From: Longispora fulva
GTDB taxonomy: Bacteria > Actinomycetota > Actinomycetes > Mycobacteriales > Micromonosporaceae
Direction: 5' to 3'
Length of the DNA stretch: 64,000 nucleotides
NCBI RefSeq assembly: GCF_015751905.1
Contig: NZ_JADOUF010000001.1
Span: 4,836,001 to 4,900,000, forward strand
Positions 50,917 to 59,319 of this stretch are shown here, in pieces. Under the pieces are notes generated by a model. That model worked only from the letters and a program-made list of their open reading frames with translations. It made no database searches and was not told where the DNA came from. The position numbers were made by a program, and so were the translations under genes. Every line of letters starts with the position of its first letter. The first letter of the stretch is position 1.

Positions 50917-52251
50917 ATGCGGCGCGCACGGATCCTGGCGGTCACCGAGACGGTCCTCATCGTCCTCGGACTGGTCGGCTTCCTCGTCCTACTCCCGCAC
51001 GACATCGGCGGGGACGCCTCGAAACGGTTCGAGGCGCTCAGCGCGCTGATCTGGCACGGCCGGCTGATCGGCAACGAGTACTCGCTGGTCGGGCCGCTGT
51101 TCGCCACCCCGCTGCTGCTGCTCGGGCACTGGGTGGGGCATGAGGCGGCGTGGACCCAGGAGTTCAACACCCTGGTGTTCGCCCTCGGGGTGTACGTGTC
51201 GTGGCGGCTGTTGCGCGGTCACCTGCCCGGGGCGCTGCTGCGCAGATTCTTCCTGGTACTGATCGCCGGCTCGATGTTCGCCGCCCACGTGACCGGCTTC
51301 AACGCCGAGGTGTTCACGGCCATGGGCGTCGGCGTCGGGCTGACAGCGGTGGCCGTGCGGGTCGGGATCGCCCTGGGCTGGACGGCGGCCGTGCTCGGCG
51401 TGGTCAACACCCCGGCCGTCGCGCTCGGCCTCGGCCTGGTCGTGGTGCGGCGCGGCCTGGAGACCAAGCGGTTGCGGTACGGCCTGGTCGTCCTCGCCAC
51501 CGCCGCACTGATCCTCGGCGAGAGCTGGCTGCGGCGCGGCTCCCCGTTCGCCAGCGGCTACGAGGGCAACGCCGGCTACCGGACGATCATGCCGTACTCG
51601 GGGCTGGAGGGGTTCAGCTATCCGTTCCTGCTCGGGCTGCTGTCCCTGCTGCTGTCCTTCGGCAAGGGCCTGGTCTTCTACGCCCCCGGCCTGCTGCTGC
51701 CGGTCCGGGCGACCATGCGCCGGTTCCCGCTGTCCCCCGACGCGGACCTGCGCCGGCTGTACTCCTGGTGGCTGCTCTTCCTCGCCGGCCTGATCCTGAT
51801 CTACTCCCCCTGGTGGGCCTGGTACGGCGGCTTCACCTGGGGACCGAGGTTCCTGCTGTTCGCCTCGCTGCCCGCGTCGCTGGCGCTGGCCGTCCGGCTG
51901 TGGGATCTGGCGGCCCCGCTGTGGGCCCGGCTGCTCACCCTCGGGGCGTGGACGCTGTCGTGCTGGGTGGCGGTGTGCGCGGCGGCGTTCACATCGGCGG
52001 CGTTCCCGGACCAGTGCTCCCGCGACACGATGGCCTACGAGGCGTTCTGCCACTACACGCCCGAGTTCAGCGCGCTGTGGTATCCGCTGGTGTTCCATCA
52101 GGGGCCGTCGTGGCGCGGCTGGGTCGCGATCGGGTACATCGCGGTGGTGTTCGTCTACCTGGCGGCGCCGCTGGTGCGGTCGATCGCGGTGGACGTGGCG
52201 GGTCCGGTGCGCGCCGCGCTGCGCGGGGTGTCGCGCGGCTGGCGCTTCTGA
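50917..52251 (+). CDS. Polytopic membrane protein, GT-C glycosyltransferase-like
   Basis: 444 residues with about ten membrane helices. The loop motif W-W-A-W-Y-G-G-F-T-W-G-P-R-F-L is typical of a large group of GT-C/mannosyltransferase-like proteins. The early D-I-G-G-D-A-S-K-R-F-E loop contains the acidic residues expected near the first helix. The donor is probably a polyprenyl-phosphate sugar, but this is family-level inference. It starts 11 bp after lipB; TAGATT 8 nt upstream and GAGGAC are both present. Confidence 0.8.
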   Translation: MRRARILAVTETVLIVLGLVGFLVLLPHDIGGDASKRFEALSALIWHGRLIGNEYSLVGPLFATPLLLLGHWVGHEAAWTQEFNTLVFALGVYVSWRLLRGHLPGALLRRFFLVLIAGSMFAAHVTGFNAEVFTAMGVGVGLTAVAVRVGIALGWTAAVLGVVNTPAVALGLGLVVVRRGLETKRLRYGLVVLATAALILGESWLRRGSPFASGYEGNAGYRTIMPYSGLEGFSYPFLLGLLSLLLSFGKGLVFYAPGLLLPVRATMRRFPLSPDADLRRLYSWWLLFLAGLILIYSPWWAWYGGFTWGPRFLLFASLPASLALAVRLWDLAAPLWARLLTLGAWTLSCWVAVCAAAFTSAAFPDQCSRDTMAYEAFCHYTPEFSALWYPLVFHQGPSWRGWVAIGYIAVVFVYLAAPLVRSIAVDVAGPVRAALRGVSRGWRF

Positions 52252-52257
52252 GCAGAG

Positions 52258-52287
52258 GTGGCCCGACACCGTCCGGTGCCGAGCCAC
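52258..52287. terminator. Hairpin between the GT-C-like gene and aspS
   Basis: Outer arms GTGGC/GCCAC (52258-52262, 52283-52287) and an inner 7 bp stem with one mismatch. It separates convergent genes. Confidence 0.55.
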
Positions 52288-52294
52288 GCTCCCG

Positions 52295-53548
52295 CTACGG
52301 GGTAACTCTGTGCAGGTCTCTCGGGAACAGGGTGACCTCGCGGATGTTGGTCGCGCCGATCAGCTGCATCACGAACCGTTCGAGCCCGATCGCGAAGCCG
52401 CCGTGCGGGGGCATCCCGAGCCGGAACACCTCCAGGTAGCTCTCGTACGGGGCCACGTCCTCGCCGCGCTCGGCGAGGGTGGCGACGTAGTCGGCGTACT
52501 TGTGCAGTCGCTGCGCCCCGCTGACCAGCTCCAGGCCCCGGAAGAGCAGGTCGAAGCCCCTCGAGTAGGGGGCCTGGCCCGGTTCCGGGTGGGTGTAGAA
52601 GGCGCGCTTGAGGGTCGGGTACCCCTCGACGAACACGAAGTCGGAGCCGTGCTCGCGCAGCCCCCACTCCCCGATCGCCCGCTCGTGCGCGGGGGCCAGG
52701 TCCAGCTCGCCCGGGTCGGCCCCGGCGATCTTCAGCGCCTCGGCGAAGTGCAAGACCGGAATCTCGACGGGTACGACCGGCAGCTCGAAGCCCAGCCCGG
52801 CGGCCTCCTCGATCATCCCGGCGACGACGTCGCGCAGGACGGCCATCACCTCGCGGTGGTCCTGGATGAAGCCCAGCTCGACGTCGAGCGAGACGTACTC
52901 GGCCAGGTGTCGGGACGTGTCGTGCGGCTCGGCCCTAAACACCGGCCCGATCTCGTAGACGCGCTCGAACACGCCGACCATCGTCTGCTTGTAGAACTGG
53001 GGCGACTGGGCGAGGTAGGCCGTGCCCCCGAAGTAGTCGACCTTGAAGACGCTCGCGCCCGACTCCGTCGCCGAGCCGACGATCTTGGGCGTGCACACCT
53101 CCGTGTACCCCTGGGCGTCGAGCACCCGGCGGAAACCCCGGATCGCCGCCGCCGACAACTCGAAGACCCGTTGACGGCTGGGATGACGCAGGGTGACGGC
53201 GGCGTGGTCCAGGAGCGTCGGCAGGGTGACGCCCAACTCGGGGCGGAACAGCTCCACCGGCAGCTCGCGGACCGGCTCCGACAGCAGCTCGATGACCGGT
53301 TCGGTGAGCTCCACCCCGCCGGGCGCGGCCGGGTTCGCGATGACCGTGCCGACGACGCCGACGACGGTCTCCTCGCCGAACCCGTCGAGCGCGCCGGGGG
53401 TGGACACGACCACCTGGGCGAGGCCCGCACGGTCGCGAACGATGAGGAAGGACACCGATTTGAGGACTCGGCGGCGGTGGGTCCAGCCGGCGATCCTGAC
53501 CCGCTGGCCCACGTGGGCGGCGAGTTGGGACGAGAGAACGCGTTGCAT
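52295..53548 (-). CDS. aspS: Aspartate--tRNA(Asp/Asn) ligase, archaeal type
   Basis: 417 residues, far shorter than bacterial AspRS (~590) because the bacterial insertion domain is absent. N-terminal OB-fold (G-W-T-H-R-R-R-V-L-K-S-V-S-F-L), motif 2 F-R-A-E-P-H-D-T-S-R-H-L-A-E-Y and motif 3 G-G-F-A-I-G-L-E-R-F-V-M-Q-L. Archaeal-type enzymes of this sort are often non-discriminating and charge tRNA-Asn as well. The ATG has a perfect AGGAGGT site that the upstream T-box can hide. Acquisition from an archaeal-type source is likely. Confidence 0.92.
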   Translation of the reverse strand: MQRVLSSQLAAHVGQRVRIAGWTHRRRVLKSVSFLIVRDRAGLAQVVVSTPGALDGFGEETVVGVVGTVIANPAAPGGVELTEPVIELLSEPVRELPVELFRPELGVTLPTLLDHAAVTLRHPSRQRVFELSAAAIRGFRRVLDAQGYTEVCTPKIVGSATESGASVFKVDYFGGTAYLAQSPQFYKQTMVGVFERVYEIGPVFRAEPHDTSRHLAEYVSLDVELGFIQDHREVMAVLRDVVAGMIEEAAGLGFELPVVPVEIPVLHFAEALKIAGADPGELDLAPAHERAIGEWGLREHGSDFVFVEGYPTLKRAFYTHPEPGQAPYSRGFDLLFRGLELVSGAQRLHKYADYVATLAERGEDVAPYESYLEVFRLGMPPHGGFAIGLERFVMQLIGATNIREVTLFPRDLHRVTP

Positions 53549-53700
53549 GACACCTCCTGTGGGAACTACTCCCCGGAGGTGTGGGCGATGGGGCGCTTCG
53601 CGGTACCACCACACCTTCGCCGCCTCGTGGCGGCCTCAGTCGGTCCGTACGGGGACCATTCGGCAGAGCCAGTGGCGGTTGTCAGTCGCTGGCACCCTGC
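53549..53700 (-). promoter_or_regulatory. Translational T-box riboswitch of aspS
   Basis: Minus-strand RNA. Stem I 53700-53663 (GCAG/CTGC and GCCAG/CTGGC pairs) has a loop with GAC (53683-53681) directly followed by AAC (53680-53678). Stem II lies at 53657-53642 and stem III at 53633-53620. The T-box core UGGUACCGCG (53608-53599) contains the UGGN bulge that pairs with tRNA NCCA. GGUGUGG (53615-53609) can pair with CCACACC (53585-53579). The latter overlaps a segment that otherwise pairs with the ribosome site AGGAGGTGTC (53558-53549). Uncharged tRNA would therefore free the ribosome site. Confidence 0.85.
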
Positions 53701-53707
53701 GACACAG

Positions 53708-53738
53708 AGAGTAGCGAACGGACGCGGAGTGTTGTCAA
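53708..53738 (-). promoter_or_regulatory. Promoter of the aspS T-box transcript
   Basis: TTGACA (53733-53738) and TACTCT (53708-53713) on the minus strand, 19 bp apart. Predicted start near 53701, just before T-box stem I. It is one of the few consensus -35 hexamers in the window. Confidence 0.65.
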
Positions 53739-53801
53739 GGACATAAGACACGCGGTGGTGAGCCCGGTAACACGCGAGTTCAGGTGGGGGTTTGGCGGGC
53801 G

Positions 53802-53817
53802 TAGGCTGACCGACGTG
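53802..53817 (+). promoter_or_regulatory. Leaderless promoter of lipA
   Basis: TAGGCT at 53802-53807, 7 nt before the GTG at 53815; same hexamer as lipB. Confidence 0.55.
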
Positions 53818-54747
53818 ACTGTGGTGAGCCCTGAAGGACGACGCCTTTTGAGGGTCGAGGCCCGTAACGCCGAGACCCCGATCGAGCGCAAGCCTCCGTG
53901 GATCAAGATCAAGGCGAAGATGGGTCCCGAGTACACCCAGATTCGCAATCTTGTCACGCGCGAGGGCCTGCACACAGTCTGCCAGGAGGCCGGCTGTCCC
54001 AACATCTACGAGTGCTGGGAGGACCGGGAGGCGACGTTCCTCATCGGTGGCGACCAGTGCACCCGGCGGTGTGACTTCTGCCAGATCGACACCGGCAAGC
54101 CGGCCGACTTCGACGCGGACGAGCCCCGGCGGGTGGCCGAGTCGGTCGCCCAGATGGAGCTGAAGTACGCGACGATCACCGGCGTGGCCCGCGACGACCT
54201 GCCCGACGGCGGCGCGTGGCTGTACGCGGAGACGGTCCGCCAGATCCACCAGCTCATGCCCGGCTGCGGTGTCGAGCTGCTGATCCCCGACTTCAACGCG
54301 AAGCCCGACCAGCTGGCCGAGGTGTTCGACAGCCGGCCGGAGGTGCTCGCGCACAACCTGGAGACCGTGCCCCGGATCTTCAAGCGGATCCGCCCGGCGT
54401 TTAGGTACGACCGGTCGTTGAGCGTGATCACCGAGGCGCGCAAGGCCGGCCTGGTCACCAAGTCGAACCTGATCCTCGGCATGGGCGAGGAGCGCGAGGA
54501 GATCACCCAGGCGCTCCGCGACCTCGTGGACGCCGGGTGCGAGCTGATCACGATCACGCAGTACCTGCGGCCGTCGCCGAAGCACCACCCGGTCAGCCGG
54601 TGGGTGAAGCCGGAGGAGTTCGTCGAGCTCCAGGAGGAGGCCCTGCAGATGGGCTTCGCCGGGGTCATGTCCGGGCCCCTGGTCCGGTCGAGCTACCGGG
54701 CCGGTCGGCTCTACCAGCAGGCGTTGGACGCGCGCGTCGCGTCCTGA
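53815..54747 (+). CDS. lipA: Lipoyl synthase
   Basis: 310 residues from the GTG at 53815, well inside a longer open frame that overlaps the T-box region. Two [4Fe-4S] sites: auxiliary cluster C-x4-C-x5-C (Cys56, 61, 67) and radical-SAM C-T-R-R-C-D-F-C (Cys82, 86, 89). The C-terminal R-S-S-Y motif that ligates the auxiliary cluster is present. It inserts two sulfurs into the octanoyl group placed by LipB. It is followed by hairpins and a convergent gene. Confidence 0.96.
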   Translation: MTVVSPEGRRLLRVEARNAETPIERKPPWIKIKAKMGPEYTQIRNLVTREGLHTVCQEAGCPNIYECWEDREATFLIGGDQCTRRCDFCQIDTGKPADFDADEPRRVAESVAQMELKYATITGVARDDLPDGGAWLYAETVRQIHQLMPGCGVELLIPDFNAKPDQLAEVFDSRPEVLAHNLETVPRIFKRIRPAFRYDRSLSVITEARKAGLVTKSNLILGMGEEREEITQALRDLVDAGCELITITQYLRPSPKHHPVSRWVKPEEFVELQEEALQMGFAGVMSGPLVRSSYRAGRLYQQALDARVAS

Positions 54748-54766
54748 GGTACCTCTCGGGGACCTC

Positions 54767-54782
54767 GCGGCAGACGTGCCGC
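54767..54782 (+). terminator. Small hairpin after lipA
   Basis: GCGGCA-GACG-TGCCGC, a perfect 6 bp stem 19 bp past the lipA stop. Weak alone; a second, stronger hairpin follows at 54837. Confidence 0.4.
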
Positions 54783-54836
54783 CGCGCGTCGGGTCAGAGA
54801 CGCGGCGTCACCGTATGACGGTTTTGATTGTGTGTG

Positions 54837-54864
54837 GGGCGGGTGTCCGGGAGGACGCCCGCCC
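54837..54864. terminator. Hairpin between lipA and the convergent membrane gene
   Basis: 12 bp stem with one G-U pair (54837-54848 and 54853-54864) and a GGGA tetraloop, immediately beyond the stop of the minus-strand gene. Confidence 0.75.
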
Positions 54865-54866
54865 TC

Positions 54867-55550
54867 TCACGCGTAGTAGTACTTCGGGCCGCTGAACGCG
54901 CCGATCGCGCACAATAGCCAGCCCAGCGCCGGCAGGAACGCCCACGGGTACGGGTCGGTCGAGCCCGCGTACAGGTCCGTGATCGCCAGGGCCGCCACCA
55001 GCGCGTAGCCCAGCAGCATCAGGCCGCCGATGATCCGCAGCGCCAGGCCCCGGATGAACGCGAACCCGAGCAGCAGCAGGAACCAGACGATCGTGACCCC
55101 GGCGATGATCCCGGTGACCGCTCCGCCCGTCTTGTACTCGCTCCCGCTCGACTCGATCATCGCCTCGCCGACGCCCGACACGAACATGGACAGCCCGCCG
55201 GCGGTGCACACGATGAGCGCGCCGATGCCGAAGTTCAGCCAGCGCAGCACCGCCGAGTCGAGGTTGGCGGCGAAGGCGAGCATCGAGCCGAAGAACAGCG
55301 ACGGGATGGCGAACACGACGGCGTAGACCAGGCCGAAGCCCGGGTGCCGGGTGTCGCCGATCTCGCGCATGATGTCGTAGATCCAGGTGTTCTCGCTCCA
55401 GGGCAGGGCGAGGAGGCCGAGAGCGACGAGGCTGACGCCGATGATGGGCAGCAGGACGCTGCCGCTGGCGCGGGCCCGACGACGCGGCGGCCGAGCCGGA
55501 TAAACCGGGTACGGCGGCGGATATCCGTGAGGCGGTGGCGGGGGATACAC
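54867..55550 (-). CDS. Multi-pass membrane protein with Pro/Tyr-rich N-terminus
   Basis: 227 residues from a GTG at 55550, chosen because TACAGT lies 7 nt upstream; a GTG 11 codons earlier is possible. The first ~20 residues repeat P-P-P and P-Y/V-Y-P, then six hydrophobic segments follow. No catalytic motif. The end G-P-K-Y-Y-Y-A is unusual. It is encoded between lipA and the DUF4191 gene; function unknown. Confidence 0.72.
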   Translation of the reverse strand: MYPPPPPHGYPPPYPVYPARPPRRRARASGSVLLPIIGVSLVALGLLALPWSENTWIYDIMREIGDTRHPGFGLVYAVVFAIPSLFFGSMLAFAANLDSAVLRWLNFGIGALIVCTAGGLSMFVSGVGEAMIESSGSEYKTGGAVTGIIAGVTIVWFLLLLGFAFIRGLALRIIGGLMLLGYALVAALAITDLYAGSTDPYPWAFLPALGWLLCAIGAFSGPKYYYA

Positions 55551-55563
55551 GCCCGAGACTGTA
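55548..55563 (-). promoter_or_regulatory. Leaderless promoter of the 227-residue membrane gene
   Basis: TACAGT (55558-55563, minus strand), 7 nt before the GTG at 55550. Confidence 0.5.
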
Positions 55564-55602
55564 GCGACCCCGGGCCACCTCACCAGCTCCGTGATCGGGA
55601 AC

Positions 55603-55617
55603 TAGACTCTCGGCATG
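55603..55617 (+). promoter_or_regulatory. Leaderless promoter of the DUF4191 gene
   Basis: TAGACT at 55603-55608, 6 nt before the ATG at 55615. Confidence 0.55.
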
Positions 55618-56307
55618 GCGAAGGCGCAGCAACCAGAAAAAGTTTCCCTCCGCGACCGCCTGAAGCAGATCGGGATGGTCTTCGCGTTCACCGCGAAGCG
55701 CGACAAGCTCTTCGTGCCGCTGGTCGTCGTCGCGGTGCTCGTGCCCGTCGTCATAGCGGGTCTGCTCGTGTGGCTGCTGGGTTCGTGGCTGTGGGCCCCG
55801 ACCGGCGTGCTGCTCGCGGTGCTGGGCGTCATGATCGTGCTGAACCTGCGGTCGAACACGGCGATGATGTCCGAGGCGGAGGGTCAGCCCGGCGCGGCGG
55901 CCCAGATCCTGGAGATGATGCGCGGCGACTGGCGGGTCACCCCGGCCGTGCAGCTGACGACCCAGAATGACTTCGTGCACCGGGTGATCGGCCGTCCGGG
56001 CGTGATCCTGGTCGCCGAGGGCGCCCCGGGCCGGCTGAAGAGCATGCTCGCCCAGGAGAAGAAGAAGCTCAACCGGGTGGTCGGCGACACCCCGGTGTAC
56101 GACTTCATCGTGGGGAACGACGGCGACGAGGTGCCGCTGCGCAAGCTGCGGATGTCGATGATGAAGCTGCCCCGCAACATCACGGGCAAGCAGGTCAACG
56201 CCCTGGAGACCCGGCTGACGGCGCTCAGCGCTGGCCGGCCGGCGATGCCGAAGGGTCCGATCCCGAAGAACATGAAGCCGCCGCGCGGGGCGTCCCGGGG
56301 CCGCTAG
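55615..56307 (+). CDS. DUF4191 membrane protein (Rv2219-like)
   Basis: 230 residues: a basic N-terminus, two membrane helices (~40-58, ~62-78), then a soluble domain with E-M-M-R-G-D-W-R-V-T-P-A-V-Q, H-R-V-I-G-R-P-G-V-I-L-V-A-E-G and L-A-Q-E-K-K-K-L-N-R-V-V. The order lipA-DUF4191-RDD-glnA is the same as in M. tuberculosis. Function unknown; it is a core actinobacterial gene. Confidence 0.9.
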   Translation: MAKAQQPEKVSLRDRLKQIGMVFAFTAKRDKLFVPLVVVAVLVPVVIAGLLVWLLGSWLWAPTGVLLAVLGVMIVLNLRSNTAMMSEAEGQPGAAAQILEMMRGDWRVTPAVQLTTQNDFVHRVIGRPGVILVAEGAPGRLKSMLAQEKKKLNRVVGDTPVYDFIVGNDGDEVPLRKLRMSMMKLPRNITGKQVNALETRLTALSAGRPAMPKGPIPKNMKPPRGASRGR

Positions 56308-56321
56308 CTCCGATTGCTCAC

Positions 56322-56361
56322 CAAGGCCTGGGAACTCCGGTTCTCAGGCCTTGATCATTTT
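56322..56361. terminator. Terminator between the DUF4191 and RDD genes
   Basis: CAAGGCCTG (56322-56330) pairs with CAGGCCTTG (56345-56353), followed by ATCATTTT. The convergent RDD gene ends 2 bp later. A CTTGATCAT repeat follows. Confidence 0.75.
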
Positions 56362-56362
56362 C

Positions 56363-56725
56363 TCAAGCCTTGATCATGATGGAGCCGACCCAGCGGTCGT
56401 GCAGGCCGCGACCGTAGTCGTCCATGATCACGGCGGGGATCACGACGGCGAGCAGCAGGCCGCGCAGGAACGCCCGGGGCACGCCGATCGGCCCGCCGTC
56501 GGGCACCAACGCGCATGCGATGTGCAGCACCCGCATTCCGGGGGTCTGACCGAACAGACCCGCGAAGAAGGTGTACTCCACCACTAGGGCGACCAGCGCC
56601 CACGCGCCCATCCAGCCGGCCTGGCTGAACGGCGCGACGATGAGCATGCACAGCAGCCAGTCGATGAGCAACGCACCGAACCGTTGGTTCATCGAGGCGA
56701 GCTCGACGGGGGTATCCTCGGCCAT
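56363..56725 (-). CDS. RDD family membrane protein
   Basis: 120 residues from the ATG at 56725. RDD domain signature: [13 protein letters not shown] in the first helix, [11 protein letters not shown] after the second, and [10 protein letters not shown] in the last third. Three hydrophobic segments. Small RDD proteins may act in ion transport; the actinobacterial role is unclear. It is divergent from glnA, sharing a 150 bp control region. Confidence 0.88.
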   Translation of the reverse strand: MAEDTPVELASMNQRFGALLIDWLLCMLIVAPFSQAGWMGAWALVALVVEYTFFAGLFGQTPGMRVLHIACALVPDGGPIGVPRAFLRGLLLAVVIPAVIMDDYGRGLHDRWVGSIMIKA

Positions 56726-56779
56726 GATTCCGCAGCGTACCCGGCGGGTGCGCGGCCGCCCCAGGCGCAGGTCTCCGGC

Positions 56780-56817
56780 GTAACACGCCAGAAACATTTG
56801 GGACATGGCGGGGCAAC
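56780..56817 (+). promoter_or_regulatory. GlnR box upstream of glnA
   Basis: Four pentamers with exact 6 bp spacing: GTAAC (56780), GAAAC (56791), GACAT (56802) and GCAAC (56813). The actinobacterial GlnR consensus is gTnAC-n6-GaAAC repeated twice. The first pair is a full match, the second partial. It ends 58 bp before the glnA start, suiting nitrogen-limitation activation. Confidence 0.78.
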
Positions 56818-56875
56818 GAGCAGGCCATACTGTCACAGGCAGTCAAGCCCCCTTGCTCGTAGACGGAGGACTGTT

Positions 56876-58300
56876 GTGTTCGCCAACCCGGAAGAACTGC
56901 TGAGTTACCTCAAGGACGAGGACGTAAAGTTTGTCGATGTCCGGTTCTGTGACCTTCCGGGCACGATGCAGCACTTCAACGTGCCCACGGAGTCCTTCGA
57001 CGCCGCGGTGTTCACCGACGGGCTCGCGTTCGACGGTTCGTCCGTCCGCGGCTTCCAGTCGATCCACGAGTCGGACATGCTCCTGCTCCCGGACGTCACA
57101 ACGGCCTTCATCGACCCGTTCCGGGCCCAGAAGACCCTCGCGCTGAACTTCTTCGTGCACGACCCGTTCACCCGCGAGGCGTACAGCCGCGACCCGCGCA
57201 ACGTGGCGAAGAAGGCCGAGGCGTACCTGGCCTCCTCCGGCATCGCCGACACCGCGTTCTTCGGGGCGGAGGCCGAGTTCTACATCTTCGACTCGATCCG
57301 CCACGACACCAACGCGCACTCCGGCTACTACTTCATCGACGCCGAAGAGGGCGCGTGGAACTCCGGCCGCGAGGAAGAGGGCGGCAACAAGGGCTACAAG
57401 ACCAAGTACAAGGGCGGCTACTTCCCGGTGCCGCCGGTCGACCACCAGGCCGACCTGCGTGACGCGATGTCGACGAACCTGATCGACGCGGGCTTCACCA
57501 TCGAGCGGGCGCACCACGAGGTCGGCACCGGCGGCCAGGCCGAGATCAACTACCGGTTCTCCACGCTGCTCAACGCCGGCGACCAGGTGCAGCTGTTCAA
57601 GTACATCATCAAGAACACCGCGTGGCAGGCCAACAAGTCCGTCACGTTCATGCCGAAGCCGCTGTTCGGCGACAACGGCTCGGGCATGCATACCCACCAG
57701 AGCCTGTGGATGGGCGGCGAGCCCCTGTTCTACGACGAGGCCGGCTACGGCGGCCTGTCGGACCTGGCCCGCTGGTACATCGGCGGCCTGCTGCACCACG
57801 CGCCGTCGCTGCTGGCGTTCACCAACCCGACCATCAACTCGTTCCGCCGGCTCGTCCCCGGCTACGAGGCCCCGGTCAACCTGGTCTACTCGCAGCGCAA
57901 CCGCTCCGCGTGCACCCGGATCCCGGTCACGGGCACCAACCCGAAGGCCAAGCGCGTCGAGTTCCGGGTGCCGGACCCGTCGGCGAACCCGTACCTGGCG
58001 TTCGCGGCCATGATGATGGCCGGCCTCGACGGCATCAAGAACAAGATCGAGCCCCCGGCCCCGATCGACAAGGACCTCTACGAGCTGCCGCCGGAGGAGC
58101 ACGCGCAGGTCAAGCAGGTCCCGGGTTCGCTCGAGGAGGTGCTCGAGGCGCTCGAGGCCGACCACGACTACCTGCTCGAGGGCGGCGTGTTCACGCCGGA
58201 CCTGATCGAGACGTGGATCGAGTACAAGAAGGCCAACGAGATCGACCCGGTCCGCCTGCGGCCGACCCCGCACGAGTTCGCGATGTACTACGACTGCTAG
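56876..58300 (+). CDS. glnA: Glutamine synthetase type I (GlnA1)
   Basis: 474 residues from the GTG with GGAGGA 5 nt upstream; the frame is open much further back, but the upstream part contains the GlnR box. Seen: D-G-S-S-V-R-G-F (first metal loop), [13 protein letters not shown] and R-V-P. The adenylylation site is D-L-Y-E-L-P-P-E-E with Tyr at about 402, so activity should be controlled by GlnE. The main ammonium-assimilating enzyme. Terminator at 58313. Confidence 0.97.
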   Translation: MFANPEELLSYLKDEDVKFVDVRFCDLPGTMQHFNVPTESFDAAVFTDGLAFDGSSVRGFQSIHESDMLLLPDVTTAFIDPFRAQKTLALNFFVHDPFTREAYSRDPRNVAKKAEAYLASSGIADTAFFGAEAEFYIFDSIRHDTNAHSGYYFIDAEEGAWNSGREEEGGNKGYKTKYKGGYFPVPPVDHQADLRDAMSTNLIDAGFTIERAHHEVGTGGQAEINYRFSTLLNAGDQVQLFKYIIKNTAWQANKSVTFMPKPLFGDNGSGMHTHQSLWMGGEPLFYDEAGYGGLSDLARWYIGGLLHHAPSLLAFTNPTINSFRRLVPGYEAPVNLVYSQRNRSACTRIPVTGTNPKAKRVEFRVPDPSANPYLAFAAMMMAGLDGIKNKIEPPAPIDKDLYELPPEEHAQVKQVPGSLEEVLEALEADHDYLLEGGVFTPDLIETWIEYKKANEIDPVRLRPTPHEFAMYYDC

Positions 58301-58312
58301 AAGTCGCCCCGA

Positions 58313-58350
58313 GGGTGCCCCTGCCGTGCGCGTCGCGGCGGGGGCACTCC
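58313..58350 (+). terminator. Terminator after glnA
   Basis: Long imperfect stem: GGGTGCCCCTGCCG (58313-58326) pairs with the arm ending at 58350, with one bulge. It starts 13 bp after the stop. GTTT follows. Confidence 0.75.
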
Positions 58351-58468
58351 CGTTTCCAGGGCCAGATCACACCCATCATTCGGGTACGGAGGAGCCCGAC
58401 CCGGCTTCCGCCGGTCTGCGGGGCACTCCTGCCAGGTGGCTGTTGCGTGGTCGTGGCAGGCTGTCGCG

Positions 58469-59197
58469 GTGGCGGACATGATCGTGACCCTGGTGATCGC
58501 GTCGGTGGCGGCGTTCGTCCTGGCGGTGCTGTCCGCAGTGGCCGGATTCGGCGGCGGGGTCCTGCTGTTGCCGGTGTTCACGGGCCTGTTCGGCCTGCGC
58601 GTGGCGGTGCCGGTGTTGACGATCGCGCAGGTGGCCAGCAACGGCGGGCGGGTGTGGTTCAACCGCGCGGACCTGTCCTGGCGGCTGATCGGCCGGTTCG
58701 CGCTCGGTGCCGTGCCGCTGGCCGCAGCCGGTGGACTCCTGCTGGCCCACGCCCCGTTGTCGCCGCTCAAACGGCTACTGGGCGGGTTCCTGATCGCCGT
58801 GGTGGTGTGGCGGCGGATCAACCCGCACCCGAAGGCCCCGACGGACGGCGCGTTCGTCGCGGTCGGTGCGGCTTCGGGCCTCGGGTCGGCACTGCTGGGC
58901 TCGGTGGGGCCGTTGACCGCGCCGTTCTTCCTCGCCAAGGGCCTGCGCCGGGCCACGTACATCGGCACCGAAGCCGCCTGCGCCCTGGCGATGCACGGCA
59001 CGAAGATCGCCGCCTACGGGGCCGGTGACCTGCTCACCGGGCGGGTCCTGCTCCTCGGGGCCGCGTTGACCCCGGCGACCCTGGCGGGCGCGTGGGCGGG
59101 GAGGAGGATCGTCGGACGGATCAGCGACCAGGTCTTCGTCCGGCTCATCGAGGCAGGCCTCGTCGTCGCGGGGCTGCTGTTCCTCGCCGGACTCTGA
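58469..59197 (+). CDS. TauE/SafE (TSUP) family membrane protein
   Basis: About 242 residues, seven or eight membrane helices in two halves. The first half carries V-A-G-F-G-G-G-V-L-L-L-P and the second G-S-V-G-P-L-T-A-P-F-F-L, the repeated TSUP motifs. These transport sulfite, sulfonates or other small anions; the substrate is unknown. The start is uncertain: GTG at 58469 has a CAGGCT hexamer 6 nt upstream; ATG at 58478 or a site 11 codons earlier are alternatives. Confidence 0.85.
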   Translation: MADMIVTLVIASVAAFVLAVLSAVAGFGGGVLLLPVFTGLFGLRVAVPVLTIAQVASNGGRVWFNRADLSWRLIGRFALGAVPLAAAGGLLLAHAPLSPLKRLLGGFLIAVVVWRRINPHPKAPTDGAFVAVGAASGLGSALLGSVGPLTAPFFLAKGLRRATYIGTEAACALAMHGTKIAAYGAGDLLTGRVLLLGAALTPATLAGAWAGRRIVGRISDQVFVRLIEAGLVVAGLLFLAGL

Positions 59198-59250
59198 GCC
59201 ACGGCAAGGCGGATCACACCACTCCAAGATCAAAGAGATACTGATCGTGA

Positions 59251-59301
59251 CGTATGTGGCACACTATGTGTCTAGCGAGTGCCGGACAACCGCCGTACAC
59301 T
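59251..59301 (+). promoter_or_regulatory. Toxin-antitoxin promoter with short repeats
   Basis: TACACT (59296-59301) is a likely -10. Upstream, TATGTG occurs twice (59253, 59265), with TGTGGCACA forming a small palindrome at 59256. DUF1778 antitoxins usually repress their own promoter, so these may be operator half-sites. Confidence 0.35.
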
Positions 59302-59319
59302 CCAATCCAGGGGGTGGAG

